A DNA stretch of 64,000 nt, taken from assembly GCF_002163675.1 (NCBI RefSeq), contig NZ_CP019334.1:2337501-2401500 (forward strand). The letters run 5' to 3'. Below are positions 7,289-15,125 of the stretch, piece by piece. The stretch's first letter is position 1. Every line of letters begins with the position of its first letter. Source of the DNA: Polaribacter sp. SA4-12 (lineage in GTDB: Bacteria > Bacteroidota > Bacteroidia > Flavobacteriales > Flavobacteriaceae). A program made the position numbers and the translations under genes. A model generated the notes under the pieces. The model was not told the origin of the DNA and did not search any database. It was given only the letters and a program-made list of their open reading frames with translations.

Positions 7289-10045
7289 TTAAAAGCTAAT
7301 ACTCACATTCAAAAAATACGTTGTACCTCTTCCGTACCAATATTTACTTCCAAAAACGGGTTTATCTAAAACTTTATCTTCTTTTAATTGTCTATAATTT
7401 GCGTTTCTACCTTGCTCAAATCCACCTGATTTATAGGTTTTATTTAACAAGTTATTTACGGTTGCAAATACACTTATATAATAATCCTTAATTTTAAGAG
7501 ATTTACCTCCAACAATATTTACAACTGAATAATCATCAAATTTCTCTTGTGTTAAAAGTTCTTTTGCAATCGTTGTATCATAATCTAAGAAAGGCAATCC
7601 ATCATCATCTAAATAAAAATTCTTAGACCTGTTTAATGGTGAAACATCTATAAATGTATTGCTGAAAAAATTTACGGTTGCTCCCAACCACCAATAATCC
7701 GGATCTCTGTATTCAAAACCTAAAGAATATGCGTTTTGTGGTCCTGCAGCTAATTTATAATTCTTGAGATTTGCTTCTCCAAAATCCTTATATCCATCAA
7801 TAAAACCTGCTGCCAAAGATTCAGTATCGGCTTCTGTTGTTAATTCTAAATGCGGATTATTTTCATAGGTAAACTGACCAATAGAAGCTGCTCCTTTTAA
7901 TTTAAATGTTGATGTTAATTGTGCTTCAATTCCTAATTCTAATCCCAAATGTTTTTTATTAATTCCGCTTAAAATCTCTTGTACAAAAGCAGTGTTATCT
8001 CCACCTACTCCATCAGCAAAATAGAACGAAATTTCTGTTGCATCTTTTATTGATGTATAATATGCGGTAACTTTTGATGTAATTATTGGGTTTCTAAAAA
8101 CATAACTTATATCTGCAGAAAGTGTTTTTTCACTCTGTAAATCTAACACCACATTATTGTTTTCTCTTGAGTTAGAGAACGTGTTTCTAATTGTTGGTGC
8201 ATTTGTTAAGTATGCTGCATTTACATCAACCAAATGACGACCTGTAAATTTATAAGTTATGCCAGATTTAATTCCATAATTGGTAAATTTCTGTTCTTTA
8301 GATTTCCCTAGGGAAGTTTCAGAAAAACCACCATTTTTATACAATCCTTCTCTTTGATGTGTCGTATTAGAAAAATTTACCGCTGTATAAAAATCTACTT
8401 TATTGTAATTAAACTGTGCTTGCACAAAAGAGGATAGAATTGTAGAATTCAGATTAAAATTATACTTAAAAGCATCTCCTTTACCAACCAATCTATTTGG
8501 GTCTAAAAGATTGTTTTGTTTTTCATCTTCTGTCGCACCAAAAGGATCAATATCTAAATAACCACTTCCACCTAATAAATCGATAACTTCTGCAAAATTA
8601 TGAGACTGCAAACGTTTAAAACCAATTTTTCCGTTTATTAAAATATGGCTATTTATTTCTTTACTTAAAATGGAGTTTACTGATAATAATTTATCATCAT
8701 TTCTGTCTTCATACAAAACATAAGCATTTTCTATATCAGCATTTGCATTTGTAGTATTTGCATCAAAAATTGCATTCCAATCTATTTGCCCATCATTTTG
8801 AAAATTATTTTGAGCATCATAAGCGCCTTCAAAATCGCCATTTCTTAAAAAATAACTTGGTAAATATTGATAATAAGTAGCACTCGGATTCGCACCAGAA
8901 TTATAATCAATCCTACTATTACCAATCTTACCAAATTGATATGCAACATTTGTATTTATTGATGTGCTTTCAGAAACATCCCAATAATGATTCAACATTA
9001 AAATGGGTTCATTCACTTCTTTAATTCTTGAGTTTGTTTGTTTTCCATTTAAAGAACCCCAATAATCGTTATACTTTATCCCTTTTAAATCGTAGACTTC
9101 TTGTGTATTTGGTGAAGATTTTCCACGTTTATTTGGCGTAAAAATTCCTGTAAAATTAATACTACTTTTATCAGTTAGTTTTTTCTCTATGGATGTAAAA
9201 AAGGAATAAGCATTGTAAGAAGTTGCATCATTAAAACCTTCATTACCTGCTCTTCTACTTCCAGAAAAAGTAAATGCCCAACCATTTTTTATGGTTCCTG
9301 TAGAATGTGTCGCCATAACTCTATGCTGGTAACTTCTATTGGATGAAGAATAAGAAACTCGTGTACCAGGTCTTTGTTCTGTTGCTCTAGTATTCATATT
9401 CTTCGAACCCAAAAGACCGCCAAAAGTTACATCTGAAGGAGTTAAACCACTTCTAAATTCTTGGTTTCTTAATACATCATTCAATCCTCCCCAATTACCC
9501 CATTGCGCTCTACCGTCATAGATTTTATTCATTTCTATGCCATTAATTAGCACTTTACCATTTCCAGAATCCAAACCTTTAACTCTAAAAAAAGACGAAC
9601 TAAATTCAAAAGCAGCTGTTCTTAGAAAAATATCCATTGATGATTGTAGCAATCCAGAAATATTATCAGCAGAACTCACATCATTATTTAACTCATCATC
9701 AGTAATGGTAATTAAACTTAAGTCTTGGTCTTCAGAAAGATTTTTAAAAAGTGGGATAATTCCTAAATCTAAAGTTTTACCCGAAAGTTCTATCGGAATA
9801 TTTTGGATTTCATAACCTGAGAATTTTATTTCTAAAATAAATTTTCCGTTCTGAAAATCTTTAATAAGAAAGTGTCCATTTAAATCTGTAGTTTCACTTT
9901 TAAAGGTATTTTTTATTTTTACTAAAACTCCTTGAAGTGGTTTTTTGGAATCATTTCCTATAACAGTTCCCTTCACTTTGTTCTGTCCATTAACACCCAA
10001 AAATGAGGCTAATAGCAAACAAGTTGCCATAACATTTTTTTTCAT
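7289..10045 (-). CDS. TonB-dependent outer-membrane receptor
   Basis: 918-residue outer-membrane transporter driven by TonB. The order is a signal peptide (1-20), a carboxypeptidase-regulatory-like beta-sandwich domain (about 22-95, starting KVKGTVIGNDSKKPLQGVLV), a plug domain (about 115-220, including FFRVKGLDSGNGKVLINGIE), and a long beta-barrel ending in the aromatic FLNVSISF. It is not a classic SusC: the plug is short and no SusD gene follows. Instead a DUF5689 lipoprotein gene lies 23 bases downstream. The divergent gene at 10177 encodes a secreted EEP-family enzyme. Uptake of a product released by that enzyme is plausible but not shown. Confidence 0.88.
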   Translation of the reverse strand: MKKNVMATCLLLASFLGVNGQNKVKGTVIGNDSKKPLQGVLVKIKNTFKSETTDLNGHFLIKDFQNGKFILEIKFSGYEIQNIPIELSGKTLDLGIIPLFKNLSEDQDLSLITITDDELNNDVSSADNISGLLQSSMDIFLRTAAFEFSSSFFRVKGLDSGNGKVLINGIEMNKIYDGRAQWGNWGGLNDVLRNQEFRSGLTPSDVTFGGLLGSKNMNTRATEQRPGTRVSYSSSNRSYQHRVMATHSTGTIKNGWAFTFSGSRRAGNEGFNDATSYNAYSFFTSIEKKLTDKSSINFTGIFTPNKRGKSSPNTQEVYDLKGIKYNDYWGSLNGKQTNSRIKEVNEPILMLNHYWDVSESTSINTNVAYQFGKIGNSRIDYNSGANPSATYYQYLPSYFLRNGDFEGAYDAQNNFQNDGQIDWNAIFDANTTNANADIENAYVLYEDRNDDKLLSVNSILSKEINSHILINGKIGFKRLQSHNFAEVIDLLGGSGYLDIDPFGATEDEKQNNLLDPNRLVGKGDAFKYNFNLNSTILSSFVQAQFNYNKVDFYTAVNFSNTTHQREGLYKNGGFSETSLGKSKEQKFTNYGIKSGITYKFTGRHLVDVNAAYLTNAPTIRNTFSNSRENNNVVLDLQSEKTLSADISYVFRNPIITSKVTAYYTSIKDATEISFYFADGVGGDNTAFVQEILSGINKKHLGLELGIEAQLTSTFKLKGAASIGQFTYENNPHLELTTEADTESLAAGFIDGYKDFGEANLKNYKLAAGPQNAYSLGFEYRDPDYWWLGATVNFFSNTFIDVSPLNRSKNFYLDDDGLPFLDYDTTIAKELLTQEKFDDYSVVNIVGGKSLKIKDYYISVFATVNNLLNKTYKSGGFEQGRNANYRQLKEDKVLDKPVFGSKYWYGRGTTYFLNVSISF

Positions 10046-10176
10046 AAATCCTTTTTTCTTTTTTTCTAGCGCTCATAAGTTAGGTAAAAAATATTTAACA
10101 CTTGTAAAAAGCAGATTATGAAACACCAAAAACCGCTTAAGTTTCGTATTTTTACTTCAACAAAAAATCATTAAAA

Positions 10177-11232
10177 ATGAGTAAAAATATATTCTTAATT
10201 TTAATATTTTCGATTACATTTTTTGCATGTAGTGCACAAAAAAATGGAAAAAAATATAGCATTAGAACCATTGCTTTTTACAATCTAGAAAACTTATTTG
10301 ACACCATAAATGATGTTACTAAGGAAGATGAAAAGAGCCCGATGATGGAATTGAAATTCGGTAGATCTAAAGTTTATTGGGATAAAATTGACAAATTAGC
10401 AAGTACAATTGCTCAAATCGGAGAAGAGAAAGCAAATACAAGTCCTGCTATTATTGGTGTTTCTGAAGTAGAAAACCTAAGTGTTTTAGAAGATCTTGTA
10501 AACTCTAAACATTTAGTTAAAAACGATTACGGAATTGTGCATTATGATTCTCCTGACAAGAGAGGAATTGATGTTGCTTTATTATATCAAAAGAAATATT
10601 TTAAACCAATTCATCATGAAGCATTTAATCCGAACATTTATAGAGACAACTTTAAAGTGTATACAAGAGATCAACTTTTAGTTTCTGGTTATCTAGATGA
10701 CGAATTAATACACGTAATTGTAAATCACTGGCCTTCTAGAAGAGGTGGTGAAGCTGCAAGTAGACCATCAAGAGAGAAAGCTGCTTATCAAAATTTAAAA
10801 ATAATAAAACAAGTTAAAGATCAAGATCCAGCAGCAAAAATCTTGGTTATGGGAGATTTTAATGATGATCCTACAAATTCGAGTTTTAAAAACGTTTTAA
10901 AAACGAAAAGCAGAAAGAAAAATGTAACGGATGGAGATTTATTTAATCCTTATGAAGATATGTTTAGAAGGGGTTTTAACACTTTAAAATATAGAGATAA
11001 GATAAACTTATTTGACCAAATATACTTTACCTCTCCCTTATTAGATAAAGGCGAAAAAGATTTTTCTACTTATAAAATGTATAAAGCAATGGTTTTTAAT
11101 AAAAGCTTTTTAACAACTAAAAAGGGGAAATATAAAGGATATCCTTTTAGAAGTTTTTCTAATGGAAACTACACAGGTGGTTACTCAGATCATTACCCAG
11201 TTTATATGTATTTGATTAAAGAAAAGAAATAA
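10177..11232 (+). CDS. Endonuclease/exonuclease/phosphatase family lipoprotein
   Basis: 351-residue EEP-superfamily hydrolase, the Mg-dependent fold shared by DNase I, exonuclease III and sphingomyelinase. A lipoprotein leader ends in ITFFAC (Cys18). Catalytic boxes in order: FYNLENLF, GVSEVEN (metal-binding Glu), DKRGIDVALLY, VNHWPSRRGG (His), VMGDFNDDP (Asp/Asn) and YSDHYPV (final Asp/His pair). All key residues are present, so it should be active outside the cytoplasm on a phosphodiester or phosphomonoester. It is divergent from the TonB receptor with a 131-base spacer. Related proteins are often called nuclease or phosphatase without proof; the exact substrate is open. Confidence 0.88.
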   Translation: MSKNIFLILIFSITFFACSAQKNGKKYSIRTIAFYNLENLFDTINDVTKEDEKSPMMELKFGRSKVYWDKIDKLASTIAQIGEEKANTSPAIIGVSEVENLSVLEDLVNSKHLVKNDYGIVHYDSPDKRGIDVALLYQKKYFKPIHHEAFNPNIYRDNFKVYTRDQLLVSGYLDDELIHVIVNHWPSRRGGEAASRPSREKAAYQNLKIIKQVKDQDPAAKILVMGDFNDDPTNSSFKNVLKTKSRKKNVTDGDLFNPYEDMFRRGFNTLKYRDKINLFDQIYFTSPLLDKGEKDFSTYKMYKAMVFNKSFLTTKKGKYKGYPFRSFSNGNYTGGYSDHYPVYMYLIKEKK

Positions 11233-11254
11233 ATTACTTATTTTTATAAAATAC

Positions 11255-11288
11255 AAAACCCCGCAACTTAATAGTTGCGGGGTTTTTT
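11255..11288. terminator. Bidirectional terminator
   Basis: Hairpin with arms AAAACCCCGCAACT and AGTTGCGGGGTTTT around a TAAT loop, with A and T runs on both sides. It sits between two convergent genes (the EEP lipoprotein and the RNase G-type gene), so it can stop both transcripts. Confidence 0.9.
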
Positions 11289-11322
11289 GATAAAAATTTA
11301 TTCCCTTATTATTTTATAAAGA

Positions 11323-12852
11323 TTAATCTTTTGGAGATTTAAATTTATAATATAAGTATGTGTAAGCATCACGAGGTATAATTGTAATCCACTTTTTGTG
11401 TTTTAAATACCATTTAAAACGAATAGAATTCATTCCTTTTGTTAGATAGGCTGCAATAAAAGGATGTACATGTAATTGTACCTTTTTATTTTTAGAGTTT
11501 GACATAAACTTCTCTAAATCTGATTCTAGTTTGTCTAACAAAACTATTGGTGCTTCTACTTCTCCACTTTTACTTGGGTTGGCTTCGGTAGTTTTTATAC
11601 TTAACTCAGGTCTTACCCTTTGTCTTGTAATTTGTACCAATCCAAATTTACTTGGAGGTAATATTTTATGCTTTGTTCTATCTAAAGCCATTTGTTCTTT
11701 TAGATGCTGATACAGTTTATTTCTGTTTTCAGCTTTGTGCATATCAATAAAATCTACAACTATAATTCCTCCCATATCACGCAGTTGTAACTGACGTGCT
11801 ACTTCAGTAGCTGAAATTAGATTTACTTCTAATGCAGTATCTTCTTGAGAACCTGCTTTATTTGAACGGTTTCCGCTATTAACATCAATAACGTGTAAAG
11901 CTTCAGTATGCTCTATAACTAAATAGGCACCTTTGCTCATAGAAACTGTTTTTCCAAATGATGTTTTAATTTGTCTTTCTATTCCATATTTTTCAAAAAT
12001 AGGAGTTTCAGACTTGTGTAATTTTACAATTTTTTCCTTTTCAGGATAAATCTCTTGTAAATACTCTTTAATTTCTACTGCCAAAGTTTCATCATTTGTT
12101 ACAATACTAGTGAAAGAATCATTCATAACATCTCTTAAAATAGAAGATGCTCTGTTTAACTCGCTTAAAATCTTTGTTGGTGTGTTTGTATTTGGTATAC
12201 TTTTACACATTTTTTGCCAACGTTCTAATGAGTTTTGCAAATCTTTATCTAATTCTGCAACTTTTTTACCTTCGGCAACAGTTCTTAAAATAACACCAAA
12301 ACCTTTAGGCTTGATGCTCTTTGCTAATCTTTTTAAACGTTCTTTTTCTTTTGGGTCTGCTATTTTTTGAGAAACAGAAACTCGGTTAGAAAAAGGAACA
12401 AGAACTAAAAATCTACCTGCTATAGACAACTCAGAACTTAATCTGGGGCCTTTCGTAGAAATTGGTTCTTTTACTATCTGTACTAATAGGTTTTGCCCTG
12501 TTTTTAGTACTTGATTAATACTACCGTCTTTGTTAATGTCTTCTTCCTTACGGAAGTTACTTAAAGTGAAATCTTTATACTTACCTGTGCTTACTTTCTT
12601 AATGAACGAATTTAATGAGTTTACCTGCGCACCTAAATCATGATAATGTAAAAACCCATCTTTAGGGTAACCTACATTTACAAAGGCAGCATTTAAACCA
12701 GTTAAAACTTTTCCTATTTTGGCTAAAAAAATATCGCCAACCGAGAATTTGTTGTCACTTGTTTCATTATTTAATTCAATAAGTTTTCCATCTCTTAATA
12801 AGGCAAAATCAATATCAGATGAATTTGAACGAATTATTAATTCTGTTTTCAT
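11323..12852 (-). CDS. rng: Ribonuclease G/E family endoribonuclease
   Basis: 509-residue single-strand-specific endoribonuclease of the RNase G/E family, which acts in rRNA maturation and mRNA decay. It has RNase G size, without the long C-terminal scaffold of RNase E. An S1-like RNA-binding segment lies at about 37-125 (VGDIFLAKIGKVLTGLNAAF). The catalytic DNase I-like part holds the metal-binding motifs HVIDVNSGN and GGIIVVDFIDM. The zinc-link CPxC of RNase E is replaced by ILPPSKFGLVQITRQRVRPE. The gene lies downstream of HU and the 29-residue protein and has a hairpin-rich leader. Confidence 0.93.
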   Translation of the reverse strand: MKTELIIRSNSSDIDFALLRDGKLIELNNETSDNKFSVGDIFLAKIGKVLTGLNAAFVNVGYPKDGFLHYHDLGAQVNSLNSFIKKVSTGKYKDFTLSNFRKEEDINKDGSINQVLKTGQNLLVQIVKEPISTKGPRLSSELSIAGRFLVLVPFSNRVSVSQKIADPKEKERLKRLAKSIKPKGFGVILRTVAEGKKVAELDKDLQNSLERWQKMCKSIPNTNTPTKILSELNRASSILRDVMNDSFTSIVTNDETLAVEIKEYLQEIYPEKEKIVKLHKSETPIFEKYGIERQIKTSFGKTVSMSKGAYLVIEHTEALHVIDVNSGNRSNKAGSQEDTALEVNLISATEVARQLQLRDMGGIIVVDFIDMHKAENRNKLYQHLKEQMALDRTKHKILPPSKFGLVQITRQRVRPELSIKTTEANPSKSGEVEAPIVLLDKLESDLEKFMSNSKNKKVQLHVHPFIAAYLTKGMNSIRFKWYLKHKKWITIIPRDAYTYLYYKFKSPKD

Positions 12853-12870
12853 ACTGAACTGGTTTTAACT

Positions 12871-12944
12871 CTACACATAATTGTGTAGATGGGTTAATAT
12901 TGTCAGGTATATTATGTAATACCGTGTGAGGTTAGTTTAACCTC
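12871..12944 (-). promoter_or_regulatory. Three-hairpin 5' leader of the RNase G gene
   Basis: Three stem-loops stand between the previous gene and the rng start at 12852: GAGGTTA/TAACCTC (12928-12944), GGTAT/ATACC (12906-12923) and CTACACA/TGTGTAG (12871-12888). The E. coli rne leader is known to carry hairpins through which RNase E controls its own mRNA; a similar role here is inference. Confidence 0.45.
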
Positions 12945-12988
12945 TAATGTCAATGAACTTTTTTTGTTTTTTTCGCTAAACTATAAAC

Positions 12989-13016
12989 GAAAAAGTAAGC
13001 GGATGCTTACTTTTTC
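12989..13016 (-). terminator. Terminator overlapping the stop of the 29-residue gene
   Basis: A 12-base stem, GAAAAAGTAAGC/GCTTACTTTTTC, with a 4-base loop covers the last codons and the stop of the small basic protein. Read on the minus strand it ends in CTTTTTC before GTTTATAG. It may separate rng from the HU-led transcript or only attenuate it. Confidence 0.55.
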
Positions 13017-13096
13017 TTGTGTCTATTTGCTCTTGCTCTTTTCTTTCTTTTGTGTGTCGAGATCTTTGCTCTCTTTCTTTTTTTACCGCTTGGCAT
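13007..13096 (-). CDS. 29-residue basic ribosomal-type protein (COX24/AURKAIP1-like)
   Basis: A short frame, ATG at 13096 to TAA at 13007, encodes a 29-residue peptide that begins MPSGKKRKRAK and ends RANRHKKK, almost entirely Lys, Arg and His. Very similar tiny proteins are annotated in many Bacteroidetes as AURKAIP1/COX24-domain proteins, related to mitochondrial small-subunit protein mS38, so it is probably a small-subunit ribosomal protein (family recalled, not searched). It lies 50 bases downstream of HU on the same strand and ends in a terminator hairpin. It is easily missed because of its size. Confidence 0.8.
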   Translation of the reverse strand: MPSGKKRKRAKISTHKRKKRARANRHKKK

Positions 13097-13146
13097 AATG
13101 TTCTGTTGTTTTTTAAACCCTTTTTTAGGTTTAGATTAATATTTTG

Positions 13147-13437
13147 TTATTTAACTGCTACTTTACTTTTCACTCCTTCTGTAAAAGTTTTAGCCGGTTT
13201 AAAAGCTGGAATGTTGTGCGCAGGAATCTTAATAGTTGTATTCTTAGAAATATTTCTACCTGTTTTCTCTGCTCTTGTTTTGATAATAAAACTACCAAAA
13301 CCTCTTAAATAAACGTTATCGCCATTTTCTAATGCATCTTTTACTTCAGTCATGAATGCTTCAACAGTTGCTAATACATCTGTTTTTTCTATTCCTGATT
13401 TATCTGAAATCTTTGATACGATATCTGCTTTCGTCAT
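13147..13437 (-). CDS. HU-family DNA-binding protein
   Basis: 96-residue nucleoid protein of the HU/IHF family that bends and compacts DNA as a dimer. The N-terminal helices (MTKADIVSKISDKSGIEKTD), the signature GFGSFIIKTRAEKTGRNISK at residues 46-65, and the DNA-inserting arm with the IPAHNIPAFKPAK segment are all present. The gene is expressed from a near-consensus promoter at 13488-13516. Downstream on the same strand are the 29-residue ribosomal-type gene and rng. Confidence 0.95.
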   Translation of the reverse strand: MTKADIVSKISDKSGIEKTDVLATVEAFMTEVKDALENGDNVYLRGFGSFIIKTRAEKTGRNISKNTTIKIPAHNIPAFKPAKTFTEGVKSKVAVK

Positions 13438-13487
13438 GTCTCTTTTTTTACTATATTTTTATTAAATTACTTTCAAAAATGCGGATG

Positions 13488-13516
13488 CAAATATATGATA
13501 ATTAATCAATTCCAAA
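13488..13516 (-). promoter_or_regulatory. Near-consensus Bacteroidetes promoter for HU
   Basis: On the minus strand: TTTG (13516-13513), a 17-base spacer, then TATATTTG (13495-13488). This matches the known -33 TTTG / -7 TAnnTTTG layout of Bacteroidetes housekeeping promoters. The leader to the HU start is about 45 bases. Confidence 0.75.
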
Positions 13517-13578
13517 AATAATAACACTTAAATTTATGTGAATTTTAAAATGTATTATTGCAATCCTATTTTTAAACA

Positions 13579-14622
13579 ATGAAATTTTCTAACATATTAA
13601 TTTACTGGTACTTACAAAACAATAGAGAATTGCCTTGGCGCAGTACAAAGAACGCCTATTTTATTTGGTTATCAGAAATTATGTTGCAACAAACAAGAGT
13701 TGCCCAAGGTTTGTCTTATTATTTGAAATTTACAGAGGCATTTCCGACAGTTTTCGACCTCGCTAAAGCGGATGAAAGTACCGTTTTAAAAATGTGGCAA
13801 GGTCTCGGATATTATTCTAGAGCAAGAAACCTGCATTTTTCTGCAAAACTGATTGCAAACGAATTAAAAGGTGAATTTCCATCAACTTATAATGAAATCA
13901 TAAAACTAAAAGGAATTGGAGATTATACAGCTTCTGCAATTGCTTCTATTTGCTTTGACGAACCAACTGCAGTTGTAGATGGAAACGTTTATAGAGTACT
14001 TTCTCGCTATTTCGGAATTAAAACACCTATTAACTCATCCGCAGGAATTAAAGAGTTTAAAGCATTAGCACAATCTTTAATTGATAAAACGCAATCTGGA
14101 ACTTTTAATCAAGCAATTATGGATTTTGGTGCGCTTCATTGCAAACCTCAAAATCCTTTATGCGAAACGTGTCCTTTTTCTGATAGTTGTGTTGCTTTAG
14201 AAAAAAAGTTAATCAAGGAACTTCCCGTAAAAGAGAAAAAGATAAAAGTCAGAAAACGTTATTTTAATTTTCTAGTTATTAAAACGGATGATAATAAAAC
14301 TATTTTATCAGAAAGAAAAGGAAAAGGCATTTGGCAAGGTTTATATCAATTCCCTTTAATTGAATCGGAAACGACTATTGATAAGGAAGAGCTTATTTCA
14401 TCAGAAGAATTTATCAATTTATTTCCTTCTGAAACAACGCTCTCTCTATTTAATAAGAAGGAAATTGTACACAAATTATCACATCAACATTTATATACAC
14501 AATTCTGGATTGTAGAAACAAAAAATTCATCCGAAGTAAACATAAATTGGAATGAAATTGAGAAATATCCAGTTCCTGTTTTAATCGCAAATTTCTTAGA
14601 AGCTTATCTAGATAAAAAGTAA
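13579..14622 (+). CDS. mutY: A/G-specific adenine glycosylase MutY
   Basis: DNA repair enzyme that removes adenine mispaired with 8-oxoguanine. The 347-residue protein has the helix-hairpin-helix LKGIGDYTASAIAS, catalytic Glu33 (WLSEIMLQQTRV) and Asp134 (AVVDGNVYRVLSR), and a 4Fe-4S cluster loop with Cys188, Cys195, Cys198 and Cys204 in the canonical C-x6-C-x2-C-x5-C spacing. The C-terminal third is the NUDIX-like 8-oxoG recognition domain (KGIWQGLYQFPL). It is the first gene of mutY-ssb-gldE-gldD, an order I recall as conserved in flavobacteria. Confidence 0.95.
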   Translation: MKFSNILIYWYLQNNRELPWRSTKNAYFIWLSEIMLQQTRVAQGLSYYLKFTEAFPTVFDLAKADESTVLKMWQGLGYYSRARNLHFSAKLIANELKGEFPSTYNEIIKLKGIGDYTASAIASICFDEPTAVVDGNVYRVLSRYFGIKTPINSSAGIKEFKALAQSLIDKTQSGTFNQAIMDFGALHCKPQNPLCETCPFSDSCVALEKKLIKELPVKEKKIKVRKRYFNFLVIKTDDNKTILSERKGKGIWQGLYQFPLIESETTIDKEELISSEEFINLFPSETTLSLFNKKEIVHKLSHQHLYTQFWIVETKNSSEVNINWNEIEKYPVPVLIANFLEAYLDKK

Positions 14623-14635
14623 TTGATATTTTTAG

Positions 14636-14643
14636 TACTTTTG
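14636..14643 (+). promoter_or_regulatory. -7 element before ssb
   Basis: TACTTTTG, a perfect TAnnTTTG match, 19 bases upstream of the ssb ATG and directly after the mutY stop. ssb and the gld genes can therefore be transcribed independently of mutY. Confidence 0.5.
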
Positions 14644-14662
14644 ATGTAGAAAAAAACAAGCT

Positions 14663-15106
14663 ATGGCAGGAACAATAAACAAAGTGATTTTAATTGGTAA
14701 TTTAGGTGATGACGTTAAAATGCATTATTTTGATGATCAAAATTGCGTTGGAAGATTCCCAATAGCAACCTCTGAAAGCTATACCAATAAACAAACAGGA
14801 GAAAAAACTACCACAACTGACTGGCATAATATTGTTGTTAGAAATGGATTAGCAAAGGTTTGTGAAAAGTATTTAAATAAAGGTGATAAAATTTATGTTG
14901 AAGGAAAATTAAAAAATCGTCAGTGGGAACAAGATGGCGTTAAGCGATATTCTACAGAAATTCAAGTAAATGAAATGACAATGTTATCGACTAAAAATAA
15001 CGTAACCAACCCAAATACGCCTCAACCAAATCAACAGCAACCTTCTGCCCCAGCTCCAGCTCCAAAAACTGTAGCTACAGAAGAAAATGATGATTTACCC
15101 TTTTAA
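14663..15106 (+). CDS. ssb: Single-stranded DNA-binding protein
   Basis: Binds and protects single-stranded DNA in replication, repair and recombination. The 147 residues comprise an N-terminal OB-fold (about 1-107: MAGTINKVILIGNLGDDVKM ... YSTEIQVNEM), a flexible linker rich in Pro, Gln and Ala, and the acidic tail EENDDLPF, which recruits partner proteins. It is the right length for a tetramer-forming bacterial SSB. It follows mutY by 40 bases and precedes gldE by 19. Confidence 0.95.
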   Translation: MAGTINKVILIGNLGDDVKMHYFDDQNCVGRFPIATSESYTNKQTGEKTTTTDWHNIVVRNGLAKVCEKYLNKGDKIYVEGKLKNRQWEQDGVKRYSTEIQVNEMTMLSTKNNVTNPNTPQPNQQQPSAPAPAPKTVATEENDDLPF

Positions 15107-15125
15107 TTAACCAAAACCACAGCAA

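Noticed and set aside
9537..9815. Plus-strand frame opposite the TonB receptor
   Set aside because: Antisense shadow of the plug domain, no start signal or motif.
12110..12370. Plus-strand frame opposite the RNase G gene
   Set aside because: Antisense shadow; composition follows the opposite frame.
13019..13312. Plus-strand frame of 97 codons opposite HU and the small basic gene
   Set aside because: It is antisense to two clear genes, is rich in Phe and Leu from antisense of Lys/Glu codons, and has no family pattern.
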